A program made the position numbers and the translations under genes. This document shows positions 26,107 through 34,289 of a stretch of 64,000 nucleotides of DNA, one piece after another. The stretch is from an uncultured Duncaniella sp. (GTDB lineage Bacteria > Bacteroidota > Bacteroidia > Bacteroidales > Muribaculaceae), in assembly GCF_910578445.1 (NCBI RefSeq), contig NZ_CAJTQC010000011.1:18399-82398 (forward strand). Direction: 5' to 3'. The notes under the pieces are model-generated. The model saw only the letters and a program-made list of their open reading frames with translations. It was not told the DNA's origin and did not search any database. Numbering within the stretch: the stretch's first letter is position 1; each line of letters starts with the position of its first letter.

Positions 26107-28347
26107 TCAAAAACGAAGCGTGGCAGTAGCCATTACATGGGTCGGAGCTTGAGCCGCATAACCGGCATAGCGGTAAATCACCTTCTCGCCATCAACCACA
26201 GTGTAGCCTGCACCGGCATAGCCATTGTTGAAATATTTCTTGTCAAACAGATTATAGACCGAAAAACCGATGCGCATCTCCTTCACTCCGTGCAAATTTC
26301 TAAATGTGTAGCCAAGATGAAGGTCGGAAACGAAATAAGAATCGAGTTTCGCTTCTTCACTGCGCGCATTGTTCATGTATTGCTTTCCGACATAACGGCT
26401 CTGGAGAGAAGCATCAGCCCCACGATAATTAAAATTAAAAGCATTATTGAAGATGATGTCGGGCGAAAAGGCTATGGGCGTATCGCCGAGAGAGAACGAA
26501 ATCGGATTCGTCCACTCATCTTCATATATGTACTCGACAAAATTCTTTATGCGGTTGCGTGACAATGTGAGATTGCAAGTCCAGTCAAACCATCCGCATG
26601 GCCTGAAAGCACCCTGAAGCTCCACACCCGCACGATATGAATCCGGGACATTGACGCTGATTGGATTGCCGGTGTCTGAAAGTTCACCTGTCGCCACAAG
26701 CTGATCCTTATACAACATATAATATAGGTTAATGCCTACGGAAAACAGCTTGCGGTTGAATGTATAGCCGAGCTCGAAATCATTCATCCGTTCCGATTCA
26801 GGGCGGTGAGCCGGATCGCCGTCTGTAAAGTTATCGCGCGTAGGCTCTTTCTGAGCGACAGCCCATGAAGCAAACGCACGGTGACTGCCCGAAGTGAAGT
26901 TCACTCCGAGTTTCGGATTAAAGAAATCCCAGCGACGGTTGACATCAAGCACCGCCGGAGCGGCGATGTTCCAGTCCCAGTTGTCAGATGCACCTTTTAT
27001 TGTATAATGGATGTGGCGATACTGGAGGTCGGCATAGGCCGAGAAACGGCTGTCAATCTCATAGTTGGCGCGAATAAAAAGATTCGAATCGAATTTACGT
27101 CCGCGATTGTCGTAGTATTTCTGCAACGGATCAATCGGACCGACATAGTTGCGCACCCATTTCACCTGTCCGAAATGATGGCCGTCGAAATCAGTGACCG
27201 CACCGCCAAACAAGAGATTCAAGCCGTCGCGGATATAATTGAGGCTCAGCTGTCCTCCGTAAAAATCATTCACATTGTTTTTCAGACGGATAAGGTCAGA
27301 CTTGCTGACCGTGTTGCCTTCAGCATCGACAAAAGGCTTCAGACCATACTCCTCAAGAGTGCGCCGGGTCTTATACTGGTCGTAGTAACCGTTATCGGCC
27401 GTGTAGTGGAGCGCTGCATTAAGATGAAAATAGCTTCCTAAACGCTGATGCAACAGCAGCTGGAAATGATGCTGGATATAATTGTCGTACTGGTCGGGGT
27501 AGTAGGCCCGCTGACCATTGTCATCCGTATATTCGCCACACGGATTATAGCGTCGCCCGAACTCCTCCATCTGTTCCTTCGAGGCATAATCCCACGCCAT
27601 GTATGTCTTCTCCTTGCCACCGAATGCGAGGAAACGCACCGTGGTATTATAGGAAGAATAGGCGGCCTGTCCGAAATAGCTCCACAGTTCAGAAGATGCC
27701 CTGTCGATATAACCGTCTGAGCCGAGATGACTGAGCCGCGCATCGAAACTCCAGTGCTCGCCAATCAGTCCGGAGCCTACACGAAAAGTCTCTCGGTTGG
27801 TATTGTATGCGCCATAAGCTCCTGAAAATTCAGCATACGCGTCCTCCGACGGAGCATCGGTGACCATATTGACACTCGCGCCAAACGCTCCCGCACCGTT
27901 TGTCGATGTTCCAGCTCCGCGCTGAATCTGTACATCGCGAAGCGAGGATGCAAGGTCAGGCATATTGACCCAATAGACATTGTGGCTCTCAGGATTGTTG
28001 ATAGGAATACCGTTGGCGGTAACATTTATACGCGACCCATCCGTTCCGCGGATACGCATCGACGTGTAACCGATGCCCCCGCCGGCGTCGGATGTGGTGG
28101 TGACCGAAGGGGTCATCTGCAAAAGATAGGTCATGTCGCGACCGTCATTGTTACGCACCAGTTCTCGCTTGCCGACATTCGTAAACGCAACCGGCGTTTT
28201 AGCAGTGGCACGGTTGGCCACAACTTCAACATGGTCAAGCACAAGACTCAAAGAATCATCCACCACACCGGAATCGTGTCCGGCAACGGCGGCATGTAAG
28301 CTGGCAGTCCCTGAAAGGACTACAGCAGGTAAAAGCAATTTTTTCAT
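26107..28347 (-). CDS. TonB-dependent receptor, predicted thiamine uptake
   Basis: An outer-membrane importer of 746 residues. It has a signal peptide (1-19, ending SLHA), then directly a plug domain without the CarboxypepD_reg module of SusC proteins. The plug is seen in VTTTSDAGGGIGYTSMRIRG, INVTANGIPINNPES and VQIQRGAGTSTNGAGAFGASV. A 22-strand-type barrel ends in THVMATATLRF with terminal Phe. The TPP riboswitch ends only about five bases before its start codon, and pnuT follows 22 bases downstream. These point to thiamine or thiamine phosphates as substrate. Without the riboswitch it would be called a generic vitamin or siderophore receptor. Confidence 0.93.
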   Translation of the reverse strand: MKKLLLPAVVLSGTASLHAAVAGHDSGVVDDSLSLVLDHVEVVANRATAKTPVAFTNVGKRELVRNNDGRDMTYLLQMTPSVTTTSDAGGGIGYTSMRIRGTDGSRINVTANGIPINNPESHNVYWVNMPDLASSLRDVQIQRGAGTSTNGAGAFGASVNMVTDAPSEDAYAEFSGAYGAYNTNRETFRVGSGLIGEHWSFDARLSHLGSDGYIDRASSELWSYFGQAAYSSYNTTVRFLAFGGKEKTYMAWDYASKEQMEEFGRRYNPCGEYTDDNGQRAYYPDQYDNYIQHHFQLLLHQRLGSYFHLNAALHYTADNGYYDQYKTRRTLEEYGLKPFVDAEGNTVSKSDLIRLKNNVNDFYGGQLSLNYIRDGLNLLFGGAVTDFDGHHFGQVKWVRNYVGPIDPLQKYYDNRGRKFDSNLFIRANYEIDSRFSAYADLQYRHIHYTIKGASDNWDWNIAAPAVLDVNRRWDFFNPKLGVNFTSGSHRAFASWAVAQKEPTRDNFTDGDPAHRPESERMNDFELGYTFNRKLFSVGINLYYMLYKDQLVATGELSDTGNPISVNVPDSYRAGVELQGAFRPCGWFDWTCNLTLSRNRIKNFVEYIYEDEWTNPISFSLGDTPIAFSPDIIFNNAFNFNYRGADASLQSRYVGKQYMNNARSEEAKLDSYFVSDLHLGYTFRNLHGVKEMRIGFSVYNLFDKKYFNNGYAGAGYTVVDGEKVIYRYAGYAAQAPTHVMATATLRF

Positions 28348-28352
28348 AATTT

Positions 28353-28455
28353 TTCTCTACGCCGGTATTACCCGGATCAGGTTCAAAGGGTATAATCTCA
28401 GACCTGCCTGCCGACGGCGACCATTGCGCGACCGGCAAAGGCGGACACCCCTAAA
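28353..28455 (-). promoter_or_regulatory. TPP riboswitch (THI element)
   Basis: The minus strand carries the conserved THI elements in order: GGGGTGTCC (about 28442-28451), CTGAGA (28396-28401), ACCCTTTGAACCTGATC and GGGTAATACCGGCGTAG just before the gene. The variable P3 arm between the first two is GC-rich. The distance from the aptamer's last bases to the ATG at 28347 is about five, so TPP binding should hide the ribosome binding region directly. A 6-bp hairpin (28465-28470 with 28475-28480) lies 5' of the aptamer. Confidence 0.95.
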
Positions 28456-28537
28456 TCTATTAAAGCCGTACTCCTACGGCATATTCAGAAACCCATCGGA
28501 AGTAACTGCACAATGCAACCACCTGTGAATTTCGCTG

Positions 28538-28569
28538 CAAAGGTAATAATTTACATCGTTATTCCACAA
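28538..28569 (-). promoter_or_regulatory. Predicted promoter of the thiamine operon
   Basis: The minus-strand -7 box TACCTTTG (28538-28545), followed by CAGCG, has TTG (28567-28569) 21 bases upstream. Transcription from here would include the whole riboswitch. Confidence 0.65.
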
Positions 28570-28672
28570 TAATTGCAGCCTGACAATCACATTTATATCG
28601 TATTTACCAAAAACGGACTTCAAATCAAGCTCTTTTGTCATCAATCAATATAAAAATCTCATTGTTTTTAAC

Positions 28673-28680
28673 TAAATTTG
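28673..28680 (+). promoter_or_regulatory. Possible -7 box upstream of the receiver-PPDK_N gene
   Basis: TAAATTTG followed by CG fits the -7 pattern and is 40 bases before the ATG at 28721. No -33 element at the usual distance is seen. Confidence 0.4.
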
Positions 28681-28720
28681 CGACACATAAGTAACTTAAC
28701 CAAATTTTAACCAATCAGCC

Positions 28721-31700
28721 ATGACCGACGACGAAGCTCTAAGCCAACTCTACTTCAAGGATACGGCATTTGAAAACCTCATGCAGAAACGCATATTCAA
28801 CGTTCTGCTCATAGCATCGGCCTACGATGCATTCATGATGGAGGAAGACGGCCGTGTCGAAGAGCAACTCTACTTCGAGTACACCGCACTCAACCTCTCC
28901 TCACCGCCACGAGTGACGCGCGCACTCAATTCGACCGAGGGAATCGAAATTATGAAAACAAAAAATTTCGATCTGGTCATCATGATGCCGGGCAACGATG
29001 TCAGCGAGACATTCGCCGGAGCGCGACGCATACGTGCGCTCTACCCGGAAATGCCAATCATCGTGCTCACTCCTTTTTCAAAAGAAGTTTCACGCAGACT
29101 TTCCAACGAAGATTTCACCGGCATCGACTACGTGTTCTCATGGCTCGGCAACGTGGACCTGCTGCTTGCCATAATCAAGCTGCTTGAGGACAAGATGAAC
29201 GCCGACAACGACATAAACGGCGTCGGCGTACAGATGATTCTGCTTGTCGAGGACTCAGTCAGATTTTATTCATCGGTTCTTCCGATCGTTTATAAATTCA
29301 TTCTCAAACAGTCGCGTGAGTTCTCAACCGAAGCGCTCAACGAGCATGAACAGATGCTCCGCATGCGAGGTCGTCCAAAAGTCATGCTCGCGCGTGACTA
29401 CGAGGAAGCCCTTGAGCTATATGACCGCTACAGCGACCACATATTAGGTGTGATCAGCGACGTGTCATTCATGCACGAAGGCAAAAAAGACCCAAAGGCC
29501 GGCATAAGACTCGCCCGTGAGCTTCGCGAGCGCGATCCATATCTTCCGCTGATTATTGAAAGCTCCGAAAACGAAAACGCCCACGACGTATCGGAAATCG
29601 GCGGAACATTCATCGACAAAAATTCCAAGAAATTCCCGGTAGACCTCGGCAAAGCAATTATAAATAACTTCGGATTCGGCGATTTCGTAATCCGCAATCC
29701 AGAAAGCGGCGAAGAGATATTCCGCATAAAGTCACTCAAAGACCTGCAAAAAAACATCTTCGACATTCCTGCCGAAGCGCTCTACTGGCACGCGTCGTTC
29801 AACGACATCTCCCGCTGGCTCTATTCACGTGCCATGTTCCCGATAGCCGAAGTCATCAAACACCACCGCTTCCGCGACCTGAAAGACGCTCCGCAAGTGC
29901 GCAAACTGTTCTTCGACCTCATCGTGAAATACCGCAAGATGAAAAACCGCGGCGTGGTCGCTATTTTCCAGAAAGAACGTTTCGACCGTTACTCAAACTT
30001 CGCGCGCATCGGCCAAGGCTCGCTCGGAGGCAAAGGCCGCGGTCTGGCATTCATCGACTCGATAATCAAAAAGAATCCTGTCTGTGACAATTTCGACGGC
30101 ATTTCCATTACAATTCCGCGCACAGTGGTGCTCTGTACAGACATCTTCGACGAGTTCATGGAGAGCAACAAGCTCTATCCAATCGCTCTGAGCGATGCCC
30201 CCGACGAAGAAATCCTCGCTCACTTCCTCAAAGGCAAGCTGCCACGGAGAATCAAGGACGACCTTCTCGCGCTATTCGAAGTCGTCGACACCCCCATAGC
30301 CGTCCGAAGCTCAAGTCTGCTCGAAGACTCCCACTATCAGCCGTTTGCAGGCATCTACTCGACATACATGGTTCCCAAAGTGAGCGATCCGCAAGAAATG
30401 CTGCGAATGGTCACAAGTGCCATCAAGGGTGTCTATGCTTCTGTGTTCTATTCTGACTCAAAGGCATATATGACAGCGACATCCAACGTCATTGACCAAG
30501 AAAAAATGGCAGTCATCCTACAGGAAGTTGTCGGACGCGAGGTCGATGGCTACTATTTCCCGTCGTTCTCAGGTGTAGGGCGTTCGCTCAACTACTACCC
30601 TCTCAATGACGAGAAGCCCGAAGACGGGGTTGCCGAAGTGGCGGTTGGACTCGGAAAATACATTGTCGACGGTGGTCTTGCGCTTCGTTTTTCGCCACGC
30701 CATCCCGAAAATGTCCTACAGACATCGGAACTGTCGCTCGCTCTGCGCGACACCCAGACTCGCATGTATGCACTTGAGATGAAAGGCGAGGCCAACGATA
30801 CAAGCGTCCAAGACCGGAAAGCCGACAAAACGGATTCAACACCAGCGCTCAGTATCGACGATGGCTACAATGTGGCAAAGCTCCGTGTGCAGGACATTGC
30901 GGAAAAAGGCGCACTTAAATATATGGTGTCGACATTCGATTTCCGCGACAACGTGATCCGCGACAGCGACTATGGCGAAGGCCGACGCGTTGTCACCTTC
31001 AACAACATTCTGAAGCACAAGGCATATCCTCTCGCTGAATCAGTCGATTTCATGCTGACCACAGGACAGGAAGCCATGCAGCGTCCGGTCGAAATTGAAT
31101 TTGCAGGCATGATCGGGCCTGACCCCAAAATGGTCGGTCCGGGCGAAAAGCACAAGGGTCGTCTCTACTGGCTGCAAATCAGGCCTATCGTGGACAGGAA
31201 GGAAACCGTTGACGAGGCTCTCATGGCCACGCCCGACGAAAAACTATTACTAAAGTCAGGCACAGCTCTCGGACATGGCAACATCGAAGGAGTCAATACG
31301 GTGGTCTATGTAAGGCCGGAGAAATTCTCGTCGTCAAACAACTCTCTCATCGCACGCGAAATCGAGAAAATCAACCGTGGATTCCTTGACCGCGAAGAGC
31401 GCTACATCCTCATCGGTCCGGGCAGATGGGGCTCGTCGGACACCTCGCTTGGCATCCCCGTGAAATGGCCCGCAATATCGGCCGCACGACTGATAGTCGA
31501 GTCATCTCTGCCAAACTACCGCATCGAGCCAAGCCAAGGCACTCATTTCTTTCAGAATCTCACATCGTTCGGAGTGGCATATTTCACCATCGACACAAAC
31601 GCACGCAAAAAAGAGGGCGATCCGGTCACCGACCTCTACGACGTGGAATATCTCAACTCACAGCCTGCCATCTATGAAAGCGACTTTGTCAGAATAGTCA

Positions 31701-31774
31701 CATTCCCGACTCCGCTTGCCATCGGTGTCAACGGGCTGAAAGGCACGGGTGTGGTGGTAAAGCCGGAAGCATAG
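28721..31774 (+). CDS. Receiver-domain / PPDK N-terminal (PEP/pyruvate-binding) fusion protein
   Basis: A 1017-residue cytoplasmic protein. About 25-160 is a degenerate receiver domain: the phosphoacceptor region reads FDLVIMMPGND, with no Asp before the MPG. About 170-320 is a second receiver with a full acidic pocket: LLVEDS (E177, D178), ISDVSF (D247), SS281-282 and FIDK (K300). About 430-960 is the ATP-grasp domain of pyruvate phosphate dikinase / PEP synthase, with GGKGRGLAFID, VRSSSLLEDS and FAGIYSTY (about 528-548). The phosphohistidine swivel domain and the PEP-binding barrel are absent, so it cannot run the full dikinase reaction. It may be a phosphorylation-controlled nucleotide-using enzyme or sensor. 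No histidine kinase gene is adjacent. Confidence 0.85.
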   Translation: MTDDEALSQLYFKDTAFENLMQKRIFNVLLIASAYDAFMMEEDGRVEEQLYFEYTALNLSSPPRVTRALNSTEGIEIMKTKNFDLVIMMPGNDVSETFAGARRIRALYPEMPIIVLTPFSKEVSRRLSNEDFTGIDYVFSWLGNVDLLLAIIKLLEDKMNADNDINGVGVQMILLVEDSVRFYSSVLPIVYKFILKQSREFSTEALNEHEQMLRMRGRPKVMLARDYEEALELYDRYSDHILGVISDVSFMHEGKKDPKAGIRLARELRERDPYLPLIIESSENENAHDVSEIGGTFIDKNSKKFPVDLGKAIINNFGFGDFVIRNPESGEEIFRIKSLKDLQKNIFDIPAEALYWHASFNDISRWLYSRAMFPIAEVIKHHRFRDLKDAPQVRKLFFDLIVKYRKMKNRGVVAIFQKERFDRYSNFARIGQGSLGGKGRGLAFIDSIIKKNPVCDNFDGISITIPRTVVLCTDIFDEFMESNKLYPIALSDAPDEEILAHFLKGKLPRRIKDDLLALFEVVDTPIAVRSSSLLEDSHYQPFAGIYSTYMVPKVSDPQEMLRMVTSAIKGVYASVFYSDSKAYMTATSNVIDQEKMAVILQEVVGREVDGYYFPSFSGVGRSLNYYPLNDEKPEDGVAEVAVGLGKYIVDGGLALRFSPRHPENVLQTSELSLALRDTQTRMYALEMKGEANDTSVQDRKADKTDSTPALSIDDGYNVAKLRVQDIAEKGALKYMVSTFDFRDNVIRDSDYGEGRRVVTFNNILKHKAYPLAESVDFMLTTGQEAMQRPVEIEFAGMIGPDPKMVGPGEKHKGRLYWLQIRPIVDRKETVDEALMATPDEKLLLKSGTALGHGNIEGVNTVVYVRPEKFSSSNNSLIAREIEKINRGFLDREERYILIGPGRWGSSDTSLGIPVKWPAISAARLIVESSLPNYRIEPSQGTHFFQNLTSFGVAYFTIDTNARKKEGDPVTDLYDVEYLNSQPAIYESDFVRIVTFPTPLAIGVNGLKGTGVVVKPEA

Positions 31775-31801
31775 GCCTGTCATCCCGAAAAACAACCCGA
31801 A

Positions 31802-31852
31802 AAACAGACATGGGTATGTGCCACGCAAACCGGCACATACCCATGTCTGTTT
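31802..31852. terminator. Bidirectional terminator
   Basis: A perfect 21-bp inverted repeat (31802-31822 with 31832-31852) has a 9-base loop and ends in AAA on one side and TTT on the other. It lies between the convergent receiver-PPDK_N and outer-membrane protein genes. Confidence 0.88.
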
Positions 31853-31888
31853 AATATGCTATATCTGATAGCTTTCTCCTGAAAACCG

Positions 31889-32710
31889 TCAGAAGATATA
31901 TCCGAATCCTAAATTAAGGTAGATTGGATACATGTTGAATGAAACAGTCTTGAACGAGCGGACAAAAATATCGTTCAGCCCCCATGTAAGATTGGCATTC
32001 ACCGACAGACGTTTGAACACATGCCACGAACCGCCACACTGCAATCCCCACTGAAACTTGCGCAGTTCGCTTCCGAAATCGTAGGTGGCCTTGGCATCGT
32101 CTTCAAATGAGACCTTGTTGCCCGTAGGATCGCCCTCACGCAGATAGCCATCGTAGACATAGCCGTCAAACTCATTGCTGAAAGCATAGGCAAGATATGG
32201 TCCGAAATTCAATTTCCATCGGTCATTTATCCTGTAGGCAGCCGTAATCGGAATTGTCAGCTGCTGCGTATGGTACTTTGTCTGTACCCTGCCGGTCCAC
32301 TTGCCGCTAAGTTTTTTACCGTCCTGAATGATTTCCATGCCATAGTTCTTCACGTTGGCATTAGTCTCCATTCCTTTTGTCTCAAAACGGAATCCGGTGG
32401 TGATACCCCATTTTTTATCCTGCCCGAACCATTTTGTGACAGAAGTTCCGATCTGAAGATTGAGATGCGGACTATAGGAGTTTATCTGACGGATTTCAGC
32501 CGGAAGAGGAAGCGGCGATGCGCCACCGATATTCACCCCGGCATTAACCTCATATTCCAGACCGAGAAGCACGGATTTATAGATACTGCACGGGCGGTCG
32601 GATTGAGAAAAATCCTGCTCGTTTACATCTGACTGGGCAAAGCCATATATCGAAGCGCAAGCCATCACGGCAAGGCTAAAGTATTTCCTGATATTCATAA
32701 TGATATTCAT
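31889..32710 (-). CDS. Outer-membrane beta-barrel protein
   Basis: A 273-residue exported protein. The signal peptide is best read from the second Met (MNIRKYFSLAVMACASIYGFAQ, start 32698); the first ATG at 32710 adds four residues and repeats the same bases. The mature part alternates aromatic and polar residues in strands (LNLQIGTSVTKWFG, QLTIPITAAYRI, WGLQCGGSWHVFKRLSVNANL) and ends YLNLGFGYIF with terminal Phe, as in small barrels of the PorT / OmpA-barrel type. It follows the PCMD lipoprotein gene by 39 bases, so both are probably one operon. The ligand is unknown. Confidence 0.8.
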   Translation of the reverse strand: MNIIMNIRKYFSLAVMACASIYGFAQSDVNEQDFSQSDRPCSIYKSVLLGLEYEVNAGVNIGGASPLPLPAEIRQINSYSPHLNLQIGTSVTKWFGQDKKWGITTGFRFETKGMETNANVKNYGMEIIQDGKKLSGKWTGRVQTKYHTQQLTIPITAAYRINDRWKLNFGPYLAYAFSNEFDGYVYDGYLREGDPTGNKVSFEDDAKATYDFGSELRKFQWGLQCGGSWHVFKRLSVNANLTWGLNDIFVRSFKTVSFNMYPIYLNLGFGYIF

Positions 32711-32749
32711 TTTTCAGCATAAGGGGGAATTGCGTAAAACGCATTCACG

Positions 32750-33886
32750 TCAATCACATTCGAGTTCAAGTTCGTCCACCCGGAGCGTGCTGCCTACAGC
32801 TCCTGAGAAATAATCGCCGTCGATACTTGACGACATGACTATGGTTATGCTGTAGAGACCGTTTTCAAGTTTATCGGGGTCAATAGACTTACCGTCACGG
32901 AACACAAAAGGCAGATGGAAGTAAGTCCACTCCTCTTTAGGCTGACGCTGTTCATCCGACAGACGTGCCACAGCAATGATGTTAGGATTGTTCTCGGAAA
33001 GCACATTTGAGCCGTCGAGCCACTCCATTTCTGGAGTCGATTCAAAAAACACGGCATAGATGTTACATTCATCCACCTTGCCCTCGACAGTCTCAAGCTT
33101 GTTCGACTCGTTCAACCGCTGGTAGATCTCTCCGGGCTTATATTTATAATAACCGTTGAAGTAGCGCGGGACGCTTGAGAACGGCGTTCCGAACTGAGTG
33201 GCCTTCAACGGTGTAGCCACCGCAATTGTCACATTGAACTTACCTATGAACAGGTTGCCGGCTGCAATAGGCTTGTTGACCATCGCACCCCACGCCCCGG
33301 TCGAACGTGTGACCATTTCCACACATTTGCCGATGTAGCCCTCGTCTGCCTGAAATGTCGGATAGGTTTCAGGTGGTTTCGTCCCGTTGGTCATTGCAAA
33401 GCCGGCATTGCCGCTCGCCCAGATCATCGTGTCGCGCTGATGGGTGGATTCATTGATGCTGACATCAAGAAACTCGTCATAACTTCCACCTTGCATCGAT
33501 TTGACTATCCGGATATCCTCAAACCCATATTTCAGATTTATCGCATTGTTGCGCTGCACTGCTACAGTGTACACCTTGCTCCATTCGCCATCCTGCGAAG
33601 TCACGACATAGGTCTGAGGTTCTGTAAAATCACGCACCGTTCCGCTCTCAGGCTGAATGACCGCGCCGGGTGTAAGCTCGAACTCCGGGGCAAGCTCTGT
33701 GATGTTTACATGATTTTTAACAATAAGCGTGACACGGTCATTCTCGATGATCGGCGTGCGGTTAAGCTCATCATCAGGCAAAACGACACTGACAATATCA
33801 CACTCTGCATTGAGGGGCTCTTTTTTTATGCACGATGCCATAGCCAACATCATGCCAAGCACTAAAAGCCATTTGATTACTTTCAT
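32750..33886 (-). CDS. PCMD-domain lipoprotein
   Basis: A 378-residue lipoprotein (signal ending LAMASC, Cys19). The first part (about 25-115) is an Ig-like module (VTLIVKNHVNITELAPEFELTPGA, YVVTSQDGEWSKVYTVAV) of the kind often placed before glycan-related domains. The C-terminal about 240 residues match the putative carbohydrate metabolism domain (PCMD): GFAMTNG, PTFQADEGYIGKCVEMVTRSTGA, GNLFIGKF and YRYFNGYYKYKPG-like segments, ending with LRVDELELECD. PCMD proteins are predicted carbohydrate-binding proteins of the Bacteroidetes envelope. It is first in a two-gene operon with the outer-membrane barrel protein. The ligand is unknown. Confidence 0.85.
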   Translation of the reverse strand: MKVIKWLLVLGMMLAMASCIKKEPLNAECDIVSVVLPDDELNRTPIIENDRVTLIVKNHVNITELAPEFELTPGAVIQPESGTVRDFTEPQTYVVTSQDGEWSKVYTVAVQRNNAINLKYGFEDIRIVKSMQGGSYDEFLDVSINESTHQRDTMIWASGNAGFAMTNGTKPPETYPTFQADEGYIGKCVEMVTRSTGAWGAMVNKPIAAGNLFIGKFNVTIAVATPLKATQFGTPFSSVPRYFNGYYKYKPGEIYQRLNESNKLETVEGKVDECNIYAVFFESTPEMEWLDGSNVLSENNPNIIAVARLSDEQRQPKEEWTYFHLPFVFRDGKSIDPDKLENGLYSITIVMSSSIDGDYFSGAVGSTLRVDELELECD

Positions 33887-34289
33887 ATTCTGATTGGATT
33901 TTATTTATGCCATACAACCTGAAACCTATATAGTTGCATTCCTGAAAAACCGGCCGTGACACAATTATCAAGAACACGCGCACGATTCCAAACAATACGG
34001 CAATATCGCCACAAATTTACTAAAAAACATATATAGATGTGACATTTGTGCCATTTTTTCATCATAAATTGGGCATTTCTGCCAAAAAATTATCAAAAAA
34101 TATCTAATTTTAGGGAGAATTGTAAATAATCATTAACTTTGCAGCGGAAATTCATTAAATCTGATTCATTTCCGATAGTACATATTTCTATAATGTCTGA
34201 TTTTTACGCAATACATTTTTTTCACAGTGTCCGTAAAATCTCTCTCGCTCCAACCCTTAATAGACAAATCAATTATAATCACTAACTTC
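33887..34289. other. 403-bp divergent intergenic region
   Basis: An AT-rich region between two divergent secreted-protein genes. It holds a good plus-strand -7 box TAACTTTG (34134-34141), followed by CAGCG, about 150 bases before the start at 34290. No -33 element and no coding signal are seen. Confidence 0.55.

Noticed and set aside
33798..33995. A minus-strand frame upstream of the PCMD gene.
   Set aside because: It overlaps the signal peptide region of the PCMD lipoprotein in another frame and shows no protein-like pattern.
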